Shown in pieces: positions 9,301 to 17,669 of a stretch of DNA of 18,583 nucleotides (positions within the stretch are counted from its first letter, which is position 1; each line of letters opens with the position of its first letter). Source of the DNA: JBDIBB01 sp039812685. Its GTDB lineage: Bacteria > Acidobacteriota > Vicinamibacteria > Vicinamibacterales > JAFNAJ01. The translations under genes and the position numbers were made by a program. The notes under the pieces were generated by a model. The model searched no databases. It saw only the letters and a program-made list of their open reading frames with translations, and was not told where the DNA came from. Location of the stretch: contig JBDIBB010000079.1 of the NCBI GenBank assembly GCA_039812685.1, forward strand, positions 1-18,583, read 5' to 3'.

Positions 9301-11494
9301 GCGGCTCGAACGTCGGGTCGTCCGGACGGCAGGGGAGGAGTTCCTCGGCGAGGGACGAGGAGTGAGGAACGAGGGGCGAGGGTGTGGATGGGTCGAGGAG
9401 GCGGATCACCGATCGATCGCCGGCGTCGTTGGCGGCGATGCGCCCGTGGTGGTGCAGCGAGGCGTACAGCGCTTCGGTCAGATACCGCAGCGCCGCGACC
9501 GGAAACGTGCCCGACCCGCACGCGGGGTCGCAGACTTTGAGGGCGAGGATCTCTTCTGGCTTCTTCGGTGTCCACTCCGGAGCCGGCGCATCAGGACGCG
9601 GCTGACCCTCGGTTCCGCCGGGCGGGTCGTACACGAGAGGCCTCAGTGTACGATGGACCGTCGGCACGGCCAGGCCCGGCCGCGTGTAAAACGTCCCGGA
9701 TCCCTTGCGCGTGCCGCCCCAGCGCACGAGGTACCACTCGCCGGGCAGGACGACGTGCGCGACGATCTGGCGGGCCTTGCGGGCGACCTCTTCGTCCCAG
9801 CGGCGGCGCTTCTCGTCGGTCATGGCGCCGCGGGGCTTCGCGACCAGCCTGCCGGCGGTTACCGCGCGCCGGGCCCAGTCTTCCGCCCGGGTTCGCATGA
9901 TGAACTGCACGTCGGCGACCGCCTCGCCTTCCGGCTCGGCTTCCTCACCCGCCGCCTCAACCGCGACGGCAATCGCCTGGTCGTCTTCGTCCTCGATTTC
10001 ATCGGCCTCTGCGTCCGCGTCGTCCTCGCCTTCGGCGCCCGCATCTTCCCCGGCGCCTTCGGCTGCGCTCCCTCTGTCCTTCAGCTTCTCGAAGAGACTC
10101 GCAATCGCCGCATCGTCCATGCCTTCCAGCCTGGACAGCGGGAGCGCAACCTCATTGCCGACGGCGAGGAAGGTGACCGGATCGCCCTCAGGCGCGATGC
10201 GCAGCTCGAAGTCGAGCAGGCCCTCGTAGAGGATCCCGATGTACTCGCTCGACAGATCCGAGAAGTCCACGGGCATCGTCACCCACGTGCTCGCACGCCC
10301 CTGGCGGATCCGGACGCGTGTCTTCGTCAGCAGGTCCAGCATCTGGTGGACGTCGGTGTCCTTGAACAGGTCCTCGGACAGGGCGGCGGACTCGAACACG
10401 GCGAGCGCGCGCGTCAGGCCGTCGGCCGCGTCAGGGCGGCCGGGCGCGAACAGCTCGCCGCCGTATTCGGGCACGGGCAGATCGGGATGATGCGAACCGT
10501 CGTACACGAGGCGGAACAGGGCCAGGAGGCGCGGCCACGCCGAGTGCGAGCGCTTCAGGCGTGACCCGGTGCGCGCCGCGACCTTGTCCAGCTCCTCGCG
10601 GAGGCCGGTCAGGCTGTACGCGCCGTAATAGAGCGGGTTGTCGCGCGGCAGCAGCTGCTCGCGCGACTCGGCGAACAGCACGACGACCAGACGCATGACG
10701 ACGCGGACGGCCGCGCGGTAGATGTCGGCGGCATCGACGCCGGCGCAGCGCTGCTTGAGGACGTCGCCGTGGGCCTGAACCAGCAGTTCGACGGCTTCGC
10801 GCACGCGCTCGCCGAGCACGGCCGACAGCTCCGCCTGGCCCCTGCGGCTGTCGAGAATCGCCTGAACGAGCGCGGGCGCCTGGTCCTTCTTCGCCGGTGT
10901 CCAGAGCGCCGGCCGCAGCAGGGTACGCAGCGCAGCGACCTGCGGCGCCAGCGCGCCCTCTTCGAACCAGAGGTCGACGTCCCACTGGCACCAGGCATCG
11001 AAGTCGAGACCGGCGAAGACCAGACGCCACTGGGTGCCGTTGGTGAGCAGCGCCAGCCGCTCGCGGCCGGCGCGGAGCCACTGCAATGTCTGGCTGACCG
11101 CGCGTGCGCCCCGGCCGACGCCGAGCCTGGGCTCGCGATCGATGAACACTGCCAGCGTCGCGCCAAAGTCGCCCCGCCAGAGGTGGCGCGGCTTGATCTG
11201 ATCGCCGGCGACCCCCGGCCGCGCCCATGCGCCTGCCACCCCGGACCCGCGGTCCCACGTGCCCAGACCGGCTGAAAAGCCGCAGAGCTCCTCGAGCACG
11301 AACGCGATGAACGCCGATGGCTCGAGCGTACGGTCCTGGATCTGCGCGACCTGCCGGCGCAGCTCCTTCTCGAGCCAGGGAGAGGGCGGCGCCGGCTCGT
11401 CCGCGGCGACCTGGCGCAGTCGCGTCTCATCGAGCAGCAGGCCGCCGTGGCGCAGGCGGTCCCAGCCGGGGAGAGCGGCAGCTGGCGGCGTCAC
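6296..11494 (-). CDS. drmMI: Large Eco57I-type N6-adenine DNA methyltransferase (DrmMI-like)
   Basis: 1732 residues from a GTG at 11494, sharing GTGA with the stop of the SNF2 helicase gene. The SAM-binding motif DPACGSG is at residues 656-662 and the amino-methyltransferase catalytic motif NPPW at 975-978; both are intact. A helical N-terminal part (about 1-450, with LLTNGTQWRLV near residue 150) precedes a very acidic linker (about 472-522). The region after about residue 1370 is the likely target-recognition part. No nuclease motif was seen. Such enzymes methylate adenine in host DNA so that the partner helicases and nuclease spare it. In class 1 DISARM this enzyme is DrmMI, encoded next to drmD as here. 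PglX of BREX and type IIL enzymes share the fold but lack these neighbours. Methyltransferase is certain; DISARM assignment is likely. From about 7370 to the end, codon choice becomes less G/C-biased than before. Confidence 0.9.
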   Translation of the reverse strand: MTPPAAALPGWDRLRHGGLLLDETRLRQVAADEPAPPSPWLEKELRRQVAQIQDRTLEPSAFIAFVLEELCGFSAGLGTWDRGSGVAGAWARPGVAGDQIKPRHLWRGDFGATLAVFIDREPRLGVGRGARAVSQTLQWLRAGRERLALLTNGTQWRLVFAGLDFDAWCQWDVDLWFEEGALAPQVAALRTLLRPALWTPAKKDQAPALVQAILDSRRGQAELSAVLGERVREAVELLVQAHGDVLKQRCAGVDAADIYRAAVRVVMRLVVVLFAESREQLLPRDNPLYYGAYSLTGLREELDKVAARTGSRLKRSHSAWPRLLALFRLVYDGSHHPDLPVPEYGGELFAPGRPDAADGLTRALAVFESAALSEDLFKDTDVHQMLDLLTKTRVRIRQGRASTWVTMPVDFSDLSSEYIGILYEGLLDFELRIAPEGDPVTFLAVGNEVALPLSRLEGMDDAAIASLFEKLKDRGSAAEGAGEDAGAEGEDDADAEADEIEDEDDQAIAVAVEAAGEEAEPEGEAVADVQFIMRTRAEDWARRAVTAGRLVAKPRGAMTDEKRRRWDEEVARKARQIVAHVVLPGEWYLVRWGGTRKGSGTFYTRPGLAVPTVHRTLRPLVYDPPGGTEGQPRPDAPAPEWTPKKPEEILALKVCDPACGSGTFPVAALRYLTEALYASLHHHGRIAANDAGDRSVIRLLDPSTPSPLVPHSSSLAEELLPCRPDDPTFEPRLKAILRRHVVERCLYGVDLDPLAVELCRLALWIETMDRDLPFSFLDHKIKCGNSLVGAWFDTFGHYPVMAWKNREGGDRSHTNGVHFRREARTKAIKAFVKDRLTPDLQTWIRVSVHKNRQLFGGGDMDAAAAQQAATEVLARLHALPVHASGERARVYRDEVSGSAAYGAIKSAMNLWCACWFWPVAELAAAPLPTTMAAPGERTRAVAADVAAAKRFFHWELEFPDVFNASRSGFDAILGNPPWDIAKPNSKEFFSNIDPLYRSCGKQEAIARQTEYFADPDVEEAWLDYNGDFRAQSSFAGAAASPFGDPGGEVAGSETFAIGRGGVSGDLHARWREARAGARGFADRAHPFRHQGAADLNLYKLFLEQAHALLRDNGRLGFIVPSGLYSDHGTGALRRLFLDRCRWEWLFGFENRDKIFDIHRSFKFNPVIVEKGGRTEAIRTAFMRRRLEDWEAAEPLATPYTRAQVERFSPRSKAILEIQSARDLEILEKIYANSVLLGDDGPDGWGITYSTEFHMTNDSKLFPPRPTWEAQGYRPDEYSRWLKGGWRPIAELWRELKVDPSKVVPIDPECARRIEAPDVQKTDRPGRLRCAQPPYDLLPIPRADIPAGIILSRGADEWIRAEGIEDVALPLYQGVMMGRLEFTSQGWLSGTGLRAKWESIRPPTGSIRPQFLMASADAAQTTHPKVVFRDIARSTDERTCIPSMVPAFPCGNVLGVLRLPRRGATGLAGVLASFSLDWALRQRVGGTHLNWFVVSELPLPVVGVERLGVTDSVARRMSACGVPFATAWLDWGDPVDRATAWRTSWAVAASERVRLLALLECATCAAWRLSSADLSHILRDCDLPSEVIANPGDELGSTGFWRVDAALPPELRVSCLAIVAMQDLAAAGASAESLDGFGSWHLPESVRLADYGLGHDERAKVPQPVASRLGPRFYDWQLAQSVEESWRECEIHAANLRDARTASDEASRADATARSRRAAGNAQPGLLDEDRDD

Positions 11495-14400
11495 GCCCCG
11501 CCTCCCGGGAGGCGGACCTCAATCGCCACCGGAAACACCTGCGCCGTGCCCGCCATCGCGTACCGGCGCGGCAGCAGGTACTTCAGGATGCGCTCGCGCT
11601 CGCCTTCGAGCTGGTCGCGCACGTCGATGTAGTGCTGCTTCCGGCGCGCCAGCTCCTGGTTCTTCTCGTCGATCGACCGGTCGAGCTCGTCGAGCCGCAC
11701 ACCCTGTTCGAACAGCAGCCCCTGACTGCGACGAAGCAGCAGTTCCTGCACCTCGCGTTCGAGTTTCCTCAGCGTGTTCTCGACGATGAGGGCGGAGACC
11801 TCGCCCTGGCGGCTTCTGTAGCGTTCGGCTTCCTGTTCGCGCGCGGCCGCGCCATCGAGGTCGAGCTGGCTCGCGAGCTGCTTCGTCAGCGCTTCGGCGT
11901 GCGTGCCGACGAACGCCTTCAGCGCCGGTTCGACCTGGTCCAGGACCTCGCGCGCGCGGGCGGCATCGGCCGGGGTTGCCGCGCGGGTCGGGATGACGAG
12001 ATCGGCGGCCGGGACATGGGGCTGCGGGGAGCCCAGCCGGCCGTTCGTGACCGGAAAGGCGACGGTCCGGACCCAGTGATGGAACGTCTCGCGCAGCTCG
12101 TTGCTCGCCAGCTCCTCGACGCTGAAGAGGATCAGCGCCTCCGCGCCCGACGGCACGCCGCCGGTCCGGACGGTCCATCGCGAGACGTCGTCACCGGCGC
12201 CGGGGAAGCGCCGCCGCGCGAGCACGGAGAGCGCCCGCTGGAGCATCGGGTGCGACAGGTGCATCAGCAGCACGTCGGGCCGCGGCGCGAAGACGAGCCG
12301 CTCGCCAACCTTCGTGAGGAACGGGTCGATGCGGAACGCAAGTCGCGAGACCGGGCCGGCGGCGCCCGAATCCAGCGTGCGCCGCAGCGACTCGTCCACG
12401 ACGTCGCGCCAGCCCGGAAGGCCCGGGTGGAGCATCTTGCAGGTAAAGTCCTCCGCGCACTCGAACTGCGGCCGGCCTGCGCGGATGGCGAGCGCCGACT
12501 CCAGCGTCTCGCGCAACGACTCAGGCGACAGGTCCAGTTCGCCGGCCAGAGCCTTGAGGCGCTGCTCGGCCGCCGGTCCGAGATCCTCGGTGCGCACCGT
12601 CGCATCGGCGTCGAACCTCGAAAGCCCCCTGGTGGCCTCGACCTGCCGATCGAGATCGGCCTGGACACCGTCGGCGGCCTCGCCCTCGACGATGCGCCGG
12701 TGGGCTGCCGTGTCGAACAGCTCGTTGGCCGAGCCGAGGTCGTCGCGGATGTCGTTGGCCTTGCGGACGAGATGTGCGATGAACGCGACATCCTGGTCCT
12801 GGTCGCTCACGAAGTAGTGGATCGTCACGTCGCGCGCCTGGCCGTGCCGGTCGATGCGGCCGTTGCGCTGCTCGAGGCGCGACGGATTCCACGGGCAGTC
12901 GAAGTGGAGGAGGTATCGTGCGGTCGACTGGAGGTTGAGTCCTTCAGCGGCCGCGTCGGTCGCGACCAGCACGCGAACGGCGTGGGTGGGATCGTTGAAT
13001 GCCGCCTTCACGCGATCCCGGTCGCGCTGCTCCATGCCCTCGGCGCCGCCGCTGCCGAAGAGCGTGAGCAGCCGCTCGCGCTCGAAGCGCTCAGCGAGAC
13101 GCCCCACGAGGTAGTCGAGCGTCGTCTTGTACTCCGTGAACACCACCAGCCGCTCGTCGTCTCGCCAGGCACTCCTCGTACGCAGCAGGCGTTCGATCAG
13201 GTCGACGAGCGCGGTGAAGCGCGCGTCGTGCTCCGGCGCGAGCGCGGCGAGGGCCCGGTCGATGGCGGCGATTTCGTCCTGGAGATCGGCGGCCACGTGC
13301 TTCAACCAGGCGCCGACCACCGTCGCCGCGGTCGCTTCCCGCGCCTGGGTTTCCGGGTCGTCTCCGGTTTCGCGCTCGACGGCGCGCTTTGCGGACTCGA
13401 CCTCCGAGTCGGTCGCGGCAGACGACTCGGCCAGGCCTTCCTTGCACCGGCGCCACGACTCGGCGAAGGCGGTGGGGCAACTGAGCAGGCGCTTCCCCAG
13501 GATCTCGACAGCGAACGTCCCCGCCCGCCGCCGGCCAGCCGCGCCTTCGGCAATCAACCGTCGGATGCCCTTCCGGAACGCGTCGAACGCCTCGCTGAGG
13601 GCGACTTCCTGCTTCGACAGCGTAAGCGGGACCGGCGCTGGTGGCAGACGCGTGCAGAAACGCGGGGGCGAGGTCCGCTCGTTGATCTCGCGCTTCAACC
13701 GCCGCAGCACCACCTGCTGGACCCGGCCCTTCTGAGCGTCGCCGAGCTCCGACGTCTGGCTGAATCGGACCGGGTCGAGGATCTCCAGGAGCCCGCTGAA
13801 GCAGCGCGTGTGGCCGTTATGCGGCGTCGCGCTGAGAAACAGGCGGTGCTCGAACCGCGGGGCGATGACCCTCAGCATGCGGCACAGGTCGCTGTCGTCG
13901 CCGAAGGCCGACGGCATCAGGTTGTGGCACTCGTCGACGATGAGGAGATCCCAGGGAAGATGGGCGGACCGCTCGGCGGGATTGGAAGCGGACCGAAACT
14001 GCTCCAGGACGTCGTCCTGTCGGAGGTAGTGATAGGAGGCGATGATGCGGCTGAACGCCCGCCAGGGGTTCGCGTCCATGCCCATGCGCTGGCGGAGCCG
14101 CACCGTTTCGGCGCGGTCCACCATGTCGAAGGTCAGCGCGAACTTCTCCCACATCTCGTCGCGCCACTGGGTGCGGAGGGAGGCCGGCGTCAGGACCAGC
14201 GCGCGCTGAATCCGGCGCCGCAGGAACAGCTCGCTCAGGATCAACCCCGCCTCGATCGTCTTGCCCAGGCCGACGTCGTCGGCGATGAGCAGGTTCACCC
14301 GCGGCATCGCGAGCGCCTTGAGGAGCGGCACGAGCTGAAAGTCCTCGACCTGGACCGCGCCGTGAAACGGACTCGAGATCGGCAGCCGCTGGACGGGGCC

Positions 14401-14718
14401 GCGGCCATCGGGATCGACGTACGGCGATGCCGACGTCCATCGCGCCGCGCGCACGAGCGCATCGAAGTCCTCGACCGGCATCGGATCGCCCGACGTGGCC
14501 GGCAGGGCGTTCGGCTCGAGGAGCTTCCCGCCCGGCTCGAGCTCCCAGATCAGCCGCTCCTCGCAGGGGTGGTGCTCGTCCTTGTATTCGAGATGGACCA
14601 GATGAATCCGGCCGTTCTTCGTATCGTCGGCGGGCTGGACCGAGGCGATGACGCCACGCCGGTTGCGGACGATGGCGAACATGCCGGGGCGTGGGACCTG
14701 GGGGGAAGCGGCAATCAC
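11491..14718 (-). CDS. drmD: SNF2-type SF2 helicase/translocase (DrmD-like)
   Basis: 1075 residues from a GTG at 14718, chosen because GGCGGAG lies nine bases upstream; an ATG at 14682 (12 codons in) is the alternative but lacks a good ribosome site. The short N-terminal RNRRGVI segment suggests a small beta-barrel before the motor. SNF2 motifs: Walker A DDVGLGKT with K153, DECH at 262-265, SATPHNGH from 296, TDAAAEGLN around 588, and motif VI QRNGRIDRHGQ at 617-627. The remaining 450 residues are charged and partly coiled-coil, with LIVENTLRKLEREVQ and LDRSIDEKNQELARRKQH stretches near the C-terminus. DISARM DrmD is a SNF2-family protein encoded directly before drmMI, and the 4-base overlap with the methyltransferase fits an operon. 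RapA-like or other phage-defence SNF2 proteins are the alternative reading. Confidence 0.88.
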   Translation of the reverse strand: MIAASPQVPRPGMFAIVRNRRGVIASVQPADDTKNGRIHLVHLEYKDEHHPCEERLIWELEPGGKLLEPNALPATSGDPMPVEDFDALVRAARWTSASPYVDPDGRGPVQRLPISSPFHGAVQVEDFQLVPLLKALAMPRVNLLIADDVGLGKTIEAGLILSELFLRRRIQRALVLTPASLRTQWRDEMWEKFALTFDMVDRAETVRLRQRMGMDANPWRAFSRIIASYHYLRQDDVLEQFRSASNPAERSAHLPWDLLIVDECHNLMPSAFGDDSDLCRMLRVIAPRFEHRLFLSATPHNGHTRCFSGLLEILDPVRFSQTSELGDAQKGRVQQVVLRRLKREINERTSPPRFCTRLPPAPVPLTLSKQEVALSEAFDAFRKGIRRLIAEGAAGRRRAGTFAVEILGKRLLSCPTAFAESWRRCKEGLAESSAATDSEVESAKRAVERETGDDPETQAREATAATVVGAWLKHVAADLQDEIAAIDRALAALAPEHDARFTALVDLIERLLRTRSAWRDDERLVVFTEYKTTLDYLVGRLAERFERERLLTLFGSGGAEGMEQRDRDRVKAAFNDPTHAVRVLVATDAAAEGLNLQSTARYLLHFDCPWNPSRLEQRNGRIDRHGQARDVTIHYFVSDQDQDVAFIAHLVRKANDIRDDLGSANELFDTAAHRRIVEGEAADGVQADLDRQVEATRGLSRFDADATVRTEDLGPAAEQRLKALAGELDLSPESLRETLESALAIRAGRPQFECAEDFTCKMLHPGLPGWRDVVDESLRRTLDSGAAGPVSRLAFRIDPFLTKVGERLVFAPRPDVLLMHLSHPMLQRALSVLARRRFPGAGDDVSRWTVRTGGVPSGAEALILFSVEELASNELRETFHHWVRTVAFPVTNGRLGSPQPHVPAADLVIPTRAATPADAARAREVLDQVEPALKAFVGTHAEALTKQLASQLDLDGAAAREQEAERYRSRQGEVSALIVENTLRKLEREVQELLLRRSQGLLFEQGVRLDELDRSIDEKNQELARRKQHYIDVRDQLEGERERILKYLLPRRYAMAGTAQVFPVAIEVRLPGGGA

Positions 14719-14809
14719 GTCTCTGGACTCCGCCGGTAGTCTACGTTCCCCCCGGGTGACACGTGAACCCTCCACGCCAGGGCGGGGGCCGAAAACAGCC
14801 GCGAAACAG

Positions 14810-14887
14810 CCGAAGGGGGAGCGACCCCGGTCGGGGCAGGCGCTGGGCGCGCCGGACCACGCCAGAACCGGGGTCGCTCCCCTTCGG
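14810..14887. repeat. Long imperfect inverted repeat upstream of the SNF2 helicase
   Basis: The left arm at 14810-14831 and the right arm at 14867-14887 are reverse complements over about 21 bases (core GGGGAGCGACCCCGGT is exact over 16) with one extra G in the left arm. A 35-base spacer separates them. The repeat lies about 90 bases upstream of the helicase start and could form a stable hairpin in its leader RNA, or be a REP-type dispersed element. No run of T follows, so it is not a typical intrinsic terminator. Confidence 0.8.
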
Positions 14888-15023
14888 CCCTGACCCCGGC
14901 AGCGCGCGCCGGCTCCGCCCACAGGGCTCGAAAGGACGCGGCTTTCGTGGGCTATTCTCCACGCCAACGGGGCCAGCGTCCGGGGCCGACGCACGGGCCA
15001 CCGCGAGGGCCACCGTGCTGCAA

Positions 15024-15046
15024 GCCGCGCTGGCCCCTTGCGCGGC
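15024..15046 (-). terminator. Terminator-like hairpin originally just after the orphan AbiEi gene
   Basis: GCCGCGC at 15024-15030 pairs with GCGCGGC at 15040-15046 around a nine-base loop. If the insertion sequence and one CTAG copy are removed, this hairpin starts a few bases after the TAG stop of the upstream AbiEi gene. It has no poly-T tail, so termination strength is uncertain. Confidence 0.4.
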
Positions 15047-15053
15047 CCGCTAG

Positions 15054-15071
15054 GAGCCAGTCCGAGTAACG
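15054..15071. repeat. Left terminal inverted repeat of the IS
   Basis: GAGCCAGTCCGAGTAACG; pairs with the right end at 17 of 18 positions. Confidence 0.9.
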
Positions 15072-15230
15072 ACTGAGATGCTCATTCGACCGTCTCCTCG
15101 GCGCTTGTCACCGCCCGGTGCCCGGCGCGCTGGTTGTTCGCTGGTGCTGGGGTCTGCCGTTACGCCGGAGCCGGGGGCGCATGTGGGGCTTCCGGATGCA
15201 CCGTTGGCGCGCCGGGGCGACCGGCCCCGT

Positions 15231-16552
15231 TCAACTGACGTACCGATACAGCTTGAGAATGTTGTGCGTCGTGCACAGGAGCGCCCATTCGCCGCGGACG
15301 TTCTCGCAGCCCCGCAACAGGAATTGGCGGAAGCCGCGCGCGTGTTTGATCTGCCCCAGCACCGGTTCAACGATCGCTTTCCGTCGGGCGTACACCGCCG
15401 CGCCCACCTTCGTCAGCAGTTTGCGAGTCATTCGATCCACCCGCGTGGCGGCCTTGGGAATCCGGCCGCGCGGACACGGCCCTGGACGGAGGCCATGCTT
15501 CTGCTTGCGCGTCGAGATATCGCCGTCGATGCCCAGCTCGCCGAGCGCCGCCAAGTTCTCGTCCGAGCAGTAGCCCGCATCCGCCAGCACGGCGGTTGGC
15601 GCCGCGCCGGCCTGCACGGTCACGGCCGTGATCAGGGGCACCAACTGGCGTTGGTCATTGGGCTCCTGGGTGACGGCGTGGCCGACGATCAGCTGCGACG
15701 GGGTGACCGCCACTTGGACGTTGTACGCCTGCACGAACCCGTCCGGGCCACGCATGATGCGCAACTCGGGGTCGGTGAAGTTGTACTGGGCCTTGTCGTC
15801 GGGCCGCGCCGCCTCCGGCGTCTCACCCCCGGCCGTCGCCTCCTCGCGCGCCCGCGCTTCCAGGGCCCGTTTGGCCTCGCGAATCCGCTGCAGGCGCGTC
15901 TCCCGGCGCTGCAACTCGGCTGGTAACTCGTGCCCCCGCCGATCCGCCCCGGCGCGCGCGTCCTCGGCCGCATCGGCGGCCTCGGCTTGCGCGAGCAGGT
16001 GCTTCACTTCGTCGCGCAGCTGCCGGCTCTTCTCACGCATCCGTCCATAACTCATCGCCTTGTGCTTGGACGCATTCGCCTTGTGATCCCGTCCACCGCG
16101 ACGCGCCCCACCGTCGTCGCCCCGGCCCCGAGCGCCAGCTTCAGCACCTGTTCGAACAACCCGCTCAACGCCGCCAGATCGATCTTCCGGAAGTCCGCCA
16201 TCGTCCGAAAGTCCGGGGTATTGCCCGCCGCCAGCACGCGAAACGCCACGTCTTCGACCCACCGGCGCTGGATCTTGCGCGACGAGAACACCCCGACGCA
16301 GTACGCGTAGACCAGCACCTGGGTCATCATCACCGGATGGTACGGGGGATAGCCCCGCTCCTCCGCCTCATACGGTGTGATGATCGCCGACAGATCAAGT
16401 TGGTCGACCAAGTCACTCACGAAGTAGGCCAAGTGCCCCTCGGGCAGCCACTCGCGAGGACTCGGCGGCAACAGAAAGTTTTGTTCCGGCACGTACGGCC
16501 GATACGTCTTCGCCACGGTGCCGACTGTAAAGAACTCGAGATCCCGCGGCAA
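15231..16552 (-). pseudogene. IS1182-family transposase, frameshifted
   Basis: Two - strand frames together make one transposase of about 430 residues. The first (to 16052) has the family opening, TYRPYVPEQNFLLPPSPREWLP, then the DFRTMADFRK block and the first catalytic Asp in VAVDG. The second (to 15231) picks up at KANASKHKAMSYGRM and carries the second Asp (VLADAGY) and the Glu (EPVLGQIKHARGF) of the DDE triad. The junction near 16085-16095 reads GGGATCACAAG, where relatives would have DGTK-x-KANAS, consistent with a loss of about four bases. The translation start is probably a GTG near 16516 (VAKTYRPY). No slippery heptamer is evident, so this looks like an inactivating mutation rather than programmed frameshifting. 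The element may still move if a helper transposase is present elsewhere. Confidence 0.85.
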
Positions 16553-16563
16553 ACACTATTTGC

Positions 16564-16581
16564 CGTTACTCGGACAGGCTC
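16564..16581. repeat. Right terminal inverted repeat of the IS
   Basis: Reverse complement reads GAGCCTGTCCGAGTAACG, one mismatch to the left end. Confidence 0.9.
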
Positions 16582-17652
16582 CTAGGCATCGCCCATCACC
16601 TCCGGAAGCAACAAGTCGGCGGCCTCGAGCGCCTGTCCTGTTCCACGGTACCGCAGCTCGGCGTACGTCAGCAGGTTCGGCGTCGTGGGCACCACGTCGA
16701 CGACTCCCCTCGGCACGGCGAGAGGCCCTGGAGGTTCGATGACCAGCAGGTTGCCGCCACGAGCAGCGGGCTGGGCGACGAGCGCCTTCTGGACCTCACG
16801 GTCGTCGAAGATGCGAACGGGCGCGTAGACCTCCGTCTCGGCTGCTCGGAAGTAGGGATCCCGCTGCGCAGCGGCGTCTGCCCCGGTCAGGGCCCAGCCT
16901 TGCCCGCGTTCTCCAAGCACCGTCTGCAACCGCGCCCAGATCTGCGGCTTGTCATCGGCTCTGACCTGGAGCCGGCGCTCGGCCAGCCGGGGACGGAGCA
17001 CGTCCGCGTAGGCCTGCACCCAGAGTGCCACCAGGGCCGGCCGGTCGGCTAACGTGCGCGCGCCCTCCTGCTCGAGCAGGAGGCCCCTGAGCGCCAGGTC
17101 GTTCATGCACTTCGCCACGGTTCCCAGCGCGACGTCGGCCTCGTCCACGAGCGTGCGATAGGGCGCGTTGACGAGTTCAGGGCGGACCAGCAGCGCCATC
17201 ACCGCCTTGACCCAACCCTTGTGCGGCCGGACGGGAGCCGTCACGCGCTCCTTCGGTGGTCGCCGTCCTTCGATGTGAACGAAGAGCCCAGGCGCATTCA
17301 GGTGCACGTTGCCGGCGAGGTCGATGTACTCGATGCCGACCCGTTCCAAGGCCGGGGCCTGCTGCTCGCGCACGTGCGGCGCCAGGAGCAGAATCCTGTG
17401 CCCGGTGTGTTCGCGCGGCAACTCTGCACGGCGACGAATCAGCTGGTCGGCAATCACCGCGGCGTCCAGGTGGCGAAAGTGGCGCTTCTCCTGGATCAGA
17501 TAACGGACGGGCTTCCCCGCGACTCGAAGGACGAGCAGCCCGTCGAACGTTGCCACGGTTCCCGGTGGGCGGCGCACGTCGGCCTTGGGCAGCCACCTCT
17601 CGAGAGCGGGCCGGTACGGTTCCAGATCTGCCGTCTGCGCCGGGCGAGCCAT
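16582..17652 (-). CDS. AbiEi-type regulator/antitoxin without a toxin partner
   Basis: 356 residues from the ATG at 17652 (an upstream start at 17664 adds four residues). The N-terminal 130 residues (GKPVRYLIQEKRHFRHLD, YIDLAGNVHLN) and the C-terminal LLTYAELRYRGTGQALEAADLLL match my recollection of the AbiEi_2 group, long predicted regulators of type IV toxin-antitoxin pairs. A winged helix-turn-helix lies near residues 150-195 (VDEADVALGTVAKCMNDLALRGLL). No AbiEii gene follows: the stop codon TAG is part of the CTAG target of the insertion sequence, and beyond it come only a hairpin and the SNF2 helicase. It therefore stands as the first gene of the defence cluster and could regulate it. 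An AT-rich palindrome covers its start. Alternatively it is an antitoxin left behind after loss of its toxin. Confidence 0.75.
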   Translation of the reverse strand: MARPAQTADLEPYRPALERWLPKADVRRPPGTVATFDGLLVLRVAGKPVRYLIQEKRHFRHLDAAVIADQLIRRRAELPREHTGHRILLLAPHVREQQAPALERVGIEYIDLAGNVHLNAPGLFVHIEGRRPPKERVTAPVRPHKGWVKAVMALLVRPELVNAPYRTLVDEADVALGTVAKCMNDLALRGLLLEQEGARTLADRPALVALWVQAYADVLRPRLAERRLQVRADDKPQIWARLQTVLGERGQGWALTGADAAAQRDPYFRAAETEVYAPVRIFDDREVQKALVAQPAARGGNLLVIEPPGPLAVPRGVVDVVPTTPNLLTYAELRYRGTGQALEAADLLLPEVMGDA

Positions 17653-17669
17653 GTTCGGCAGCATATCAT

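Larger units (their letters stand above)
14719..15049. other. Intergenic stretch between the IS and the SNF2 helicase gene
   Basis: About 330 bases with no recognisable gene in any frame. It contains the long inverted repeat at 14810-14887 and a hairpin at 15024-15046. I looked for remains of a nucleotidyltransferase toxin (GGT, DLDF) and saw none. No convincing promoter for the helicase was found; a promoter may lie in the insertion sequence or upstream of the regulator gene. Confidence 0.6.
15054..16581 (-). mobile_element. IS1182-family insertion sequence, 1528 bp, with CTAG target duplication
   Basis: The ends are 18-base inverted repeats differing at one position (GAGCCAGTCCGAGTAACG at 15054-15071 and its near-complement at 16564-16581). 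They are flanked by CTAG on both sides (15050-15053 and 16582-16585), read as a four-base target duplication. The single transposase gene belongs to the IS1182 family but is frameshifted. A small hairpin (GGCAAA/TTTGCC, 16548-16564) lies beside the right end. The element sits on the stop codon of the regulator gene without damaging its coding sequence. Intact ends and duplication suggest a fairly recent insertion. Confidence 0.9.

Noticed and set aside
7343..10564. Very long + strand open frame opposite the methyltransferase
   Set aside because: It is antisense to a gene with clear SAM and NPPW motifs; its arginine-rich, motif-free protein is typical of GC-rich shadow frames.
11317..14739. 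Very long + strand open frame opposite the SNF2 helicase
   Set aside because: The opposite strand carries all SNF2 motifs in order; the antisense protein has no recognisable domain.
16052..16262. Programmed frameshifting in the transposase
   Set aside because: No slippery sequence or downstream structure was evident, and IS1182 transposases are normally a single frame.
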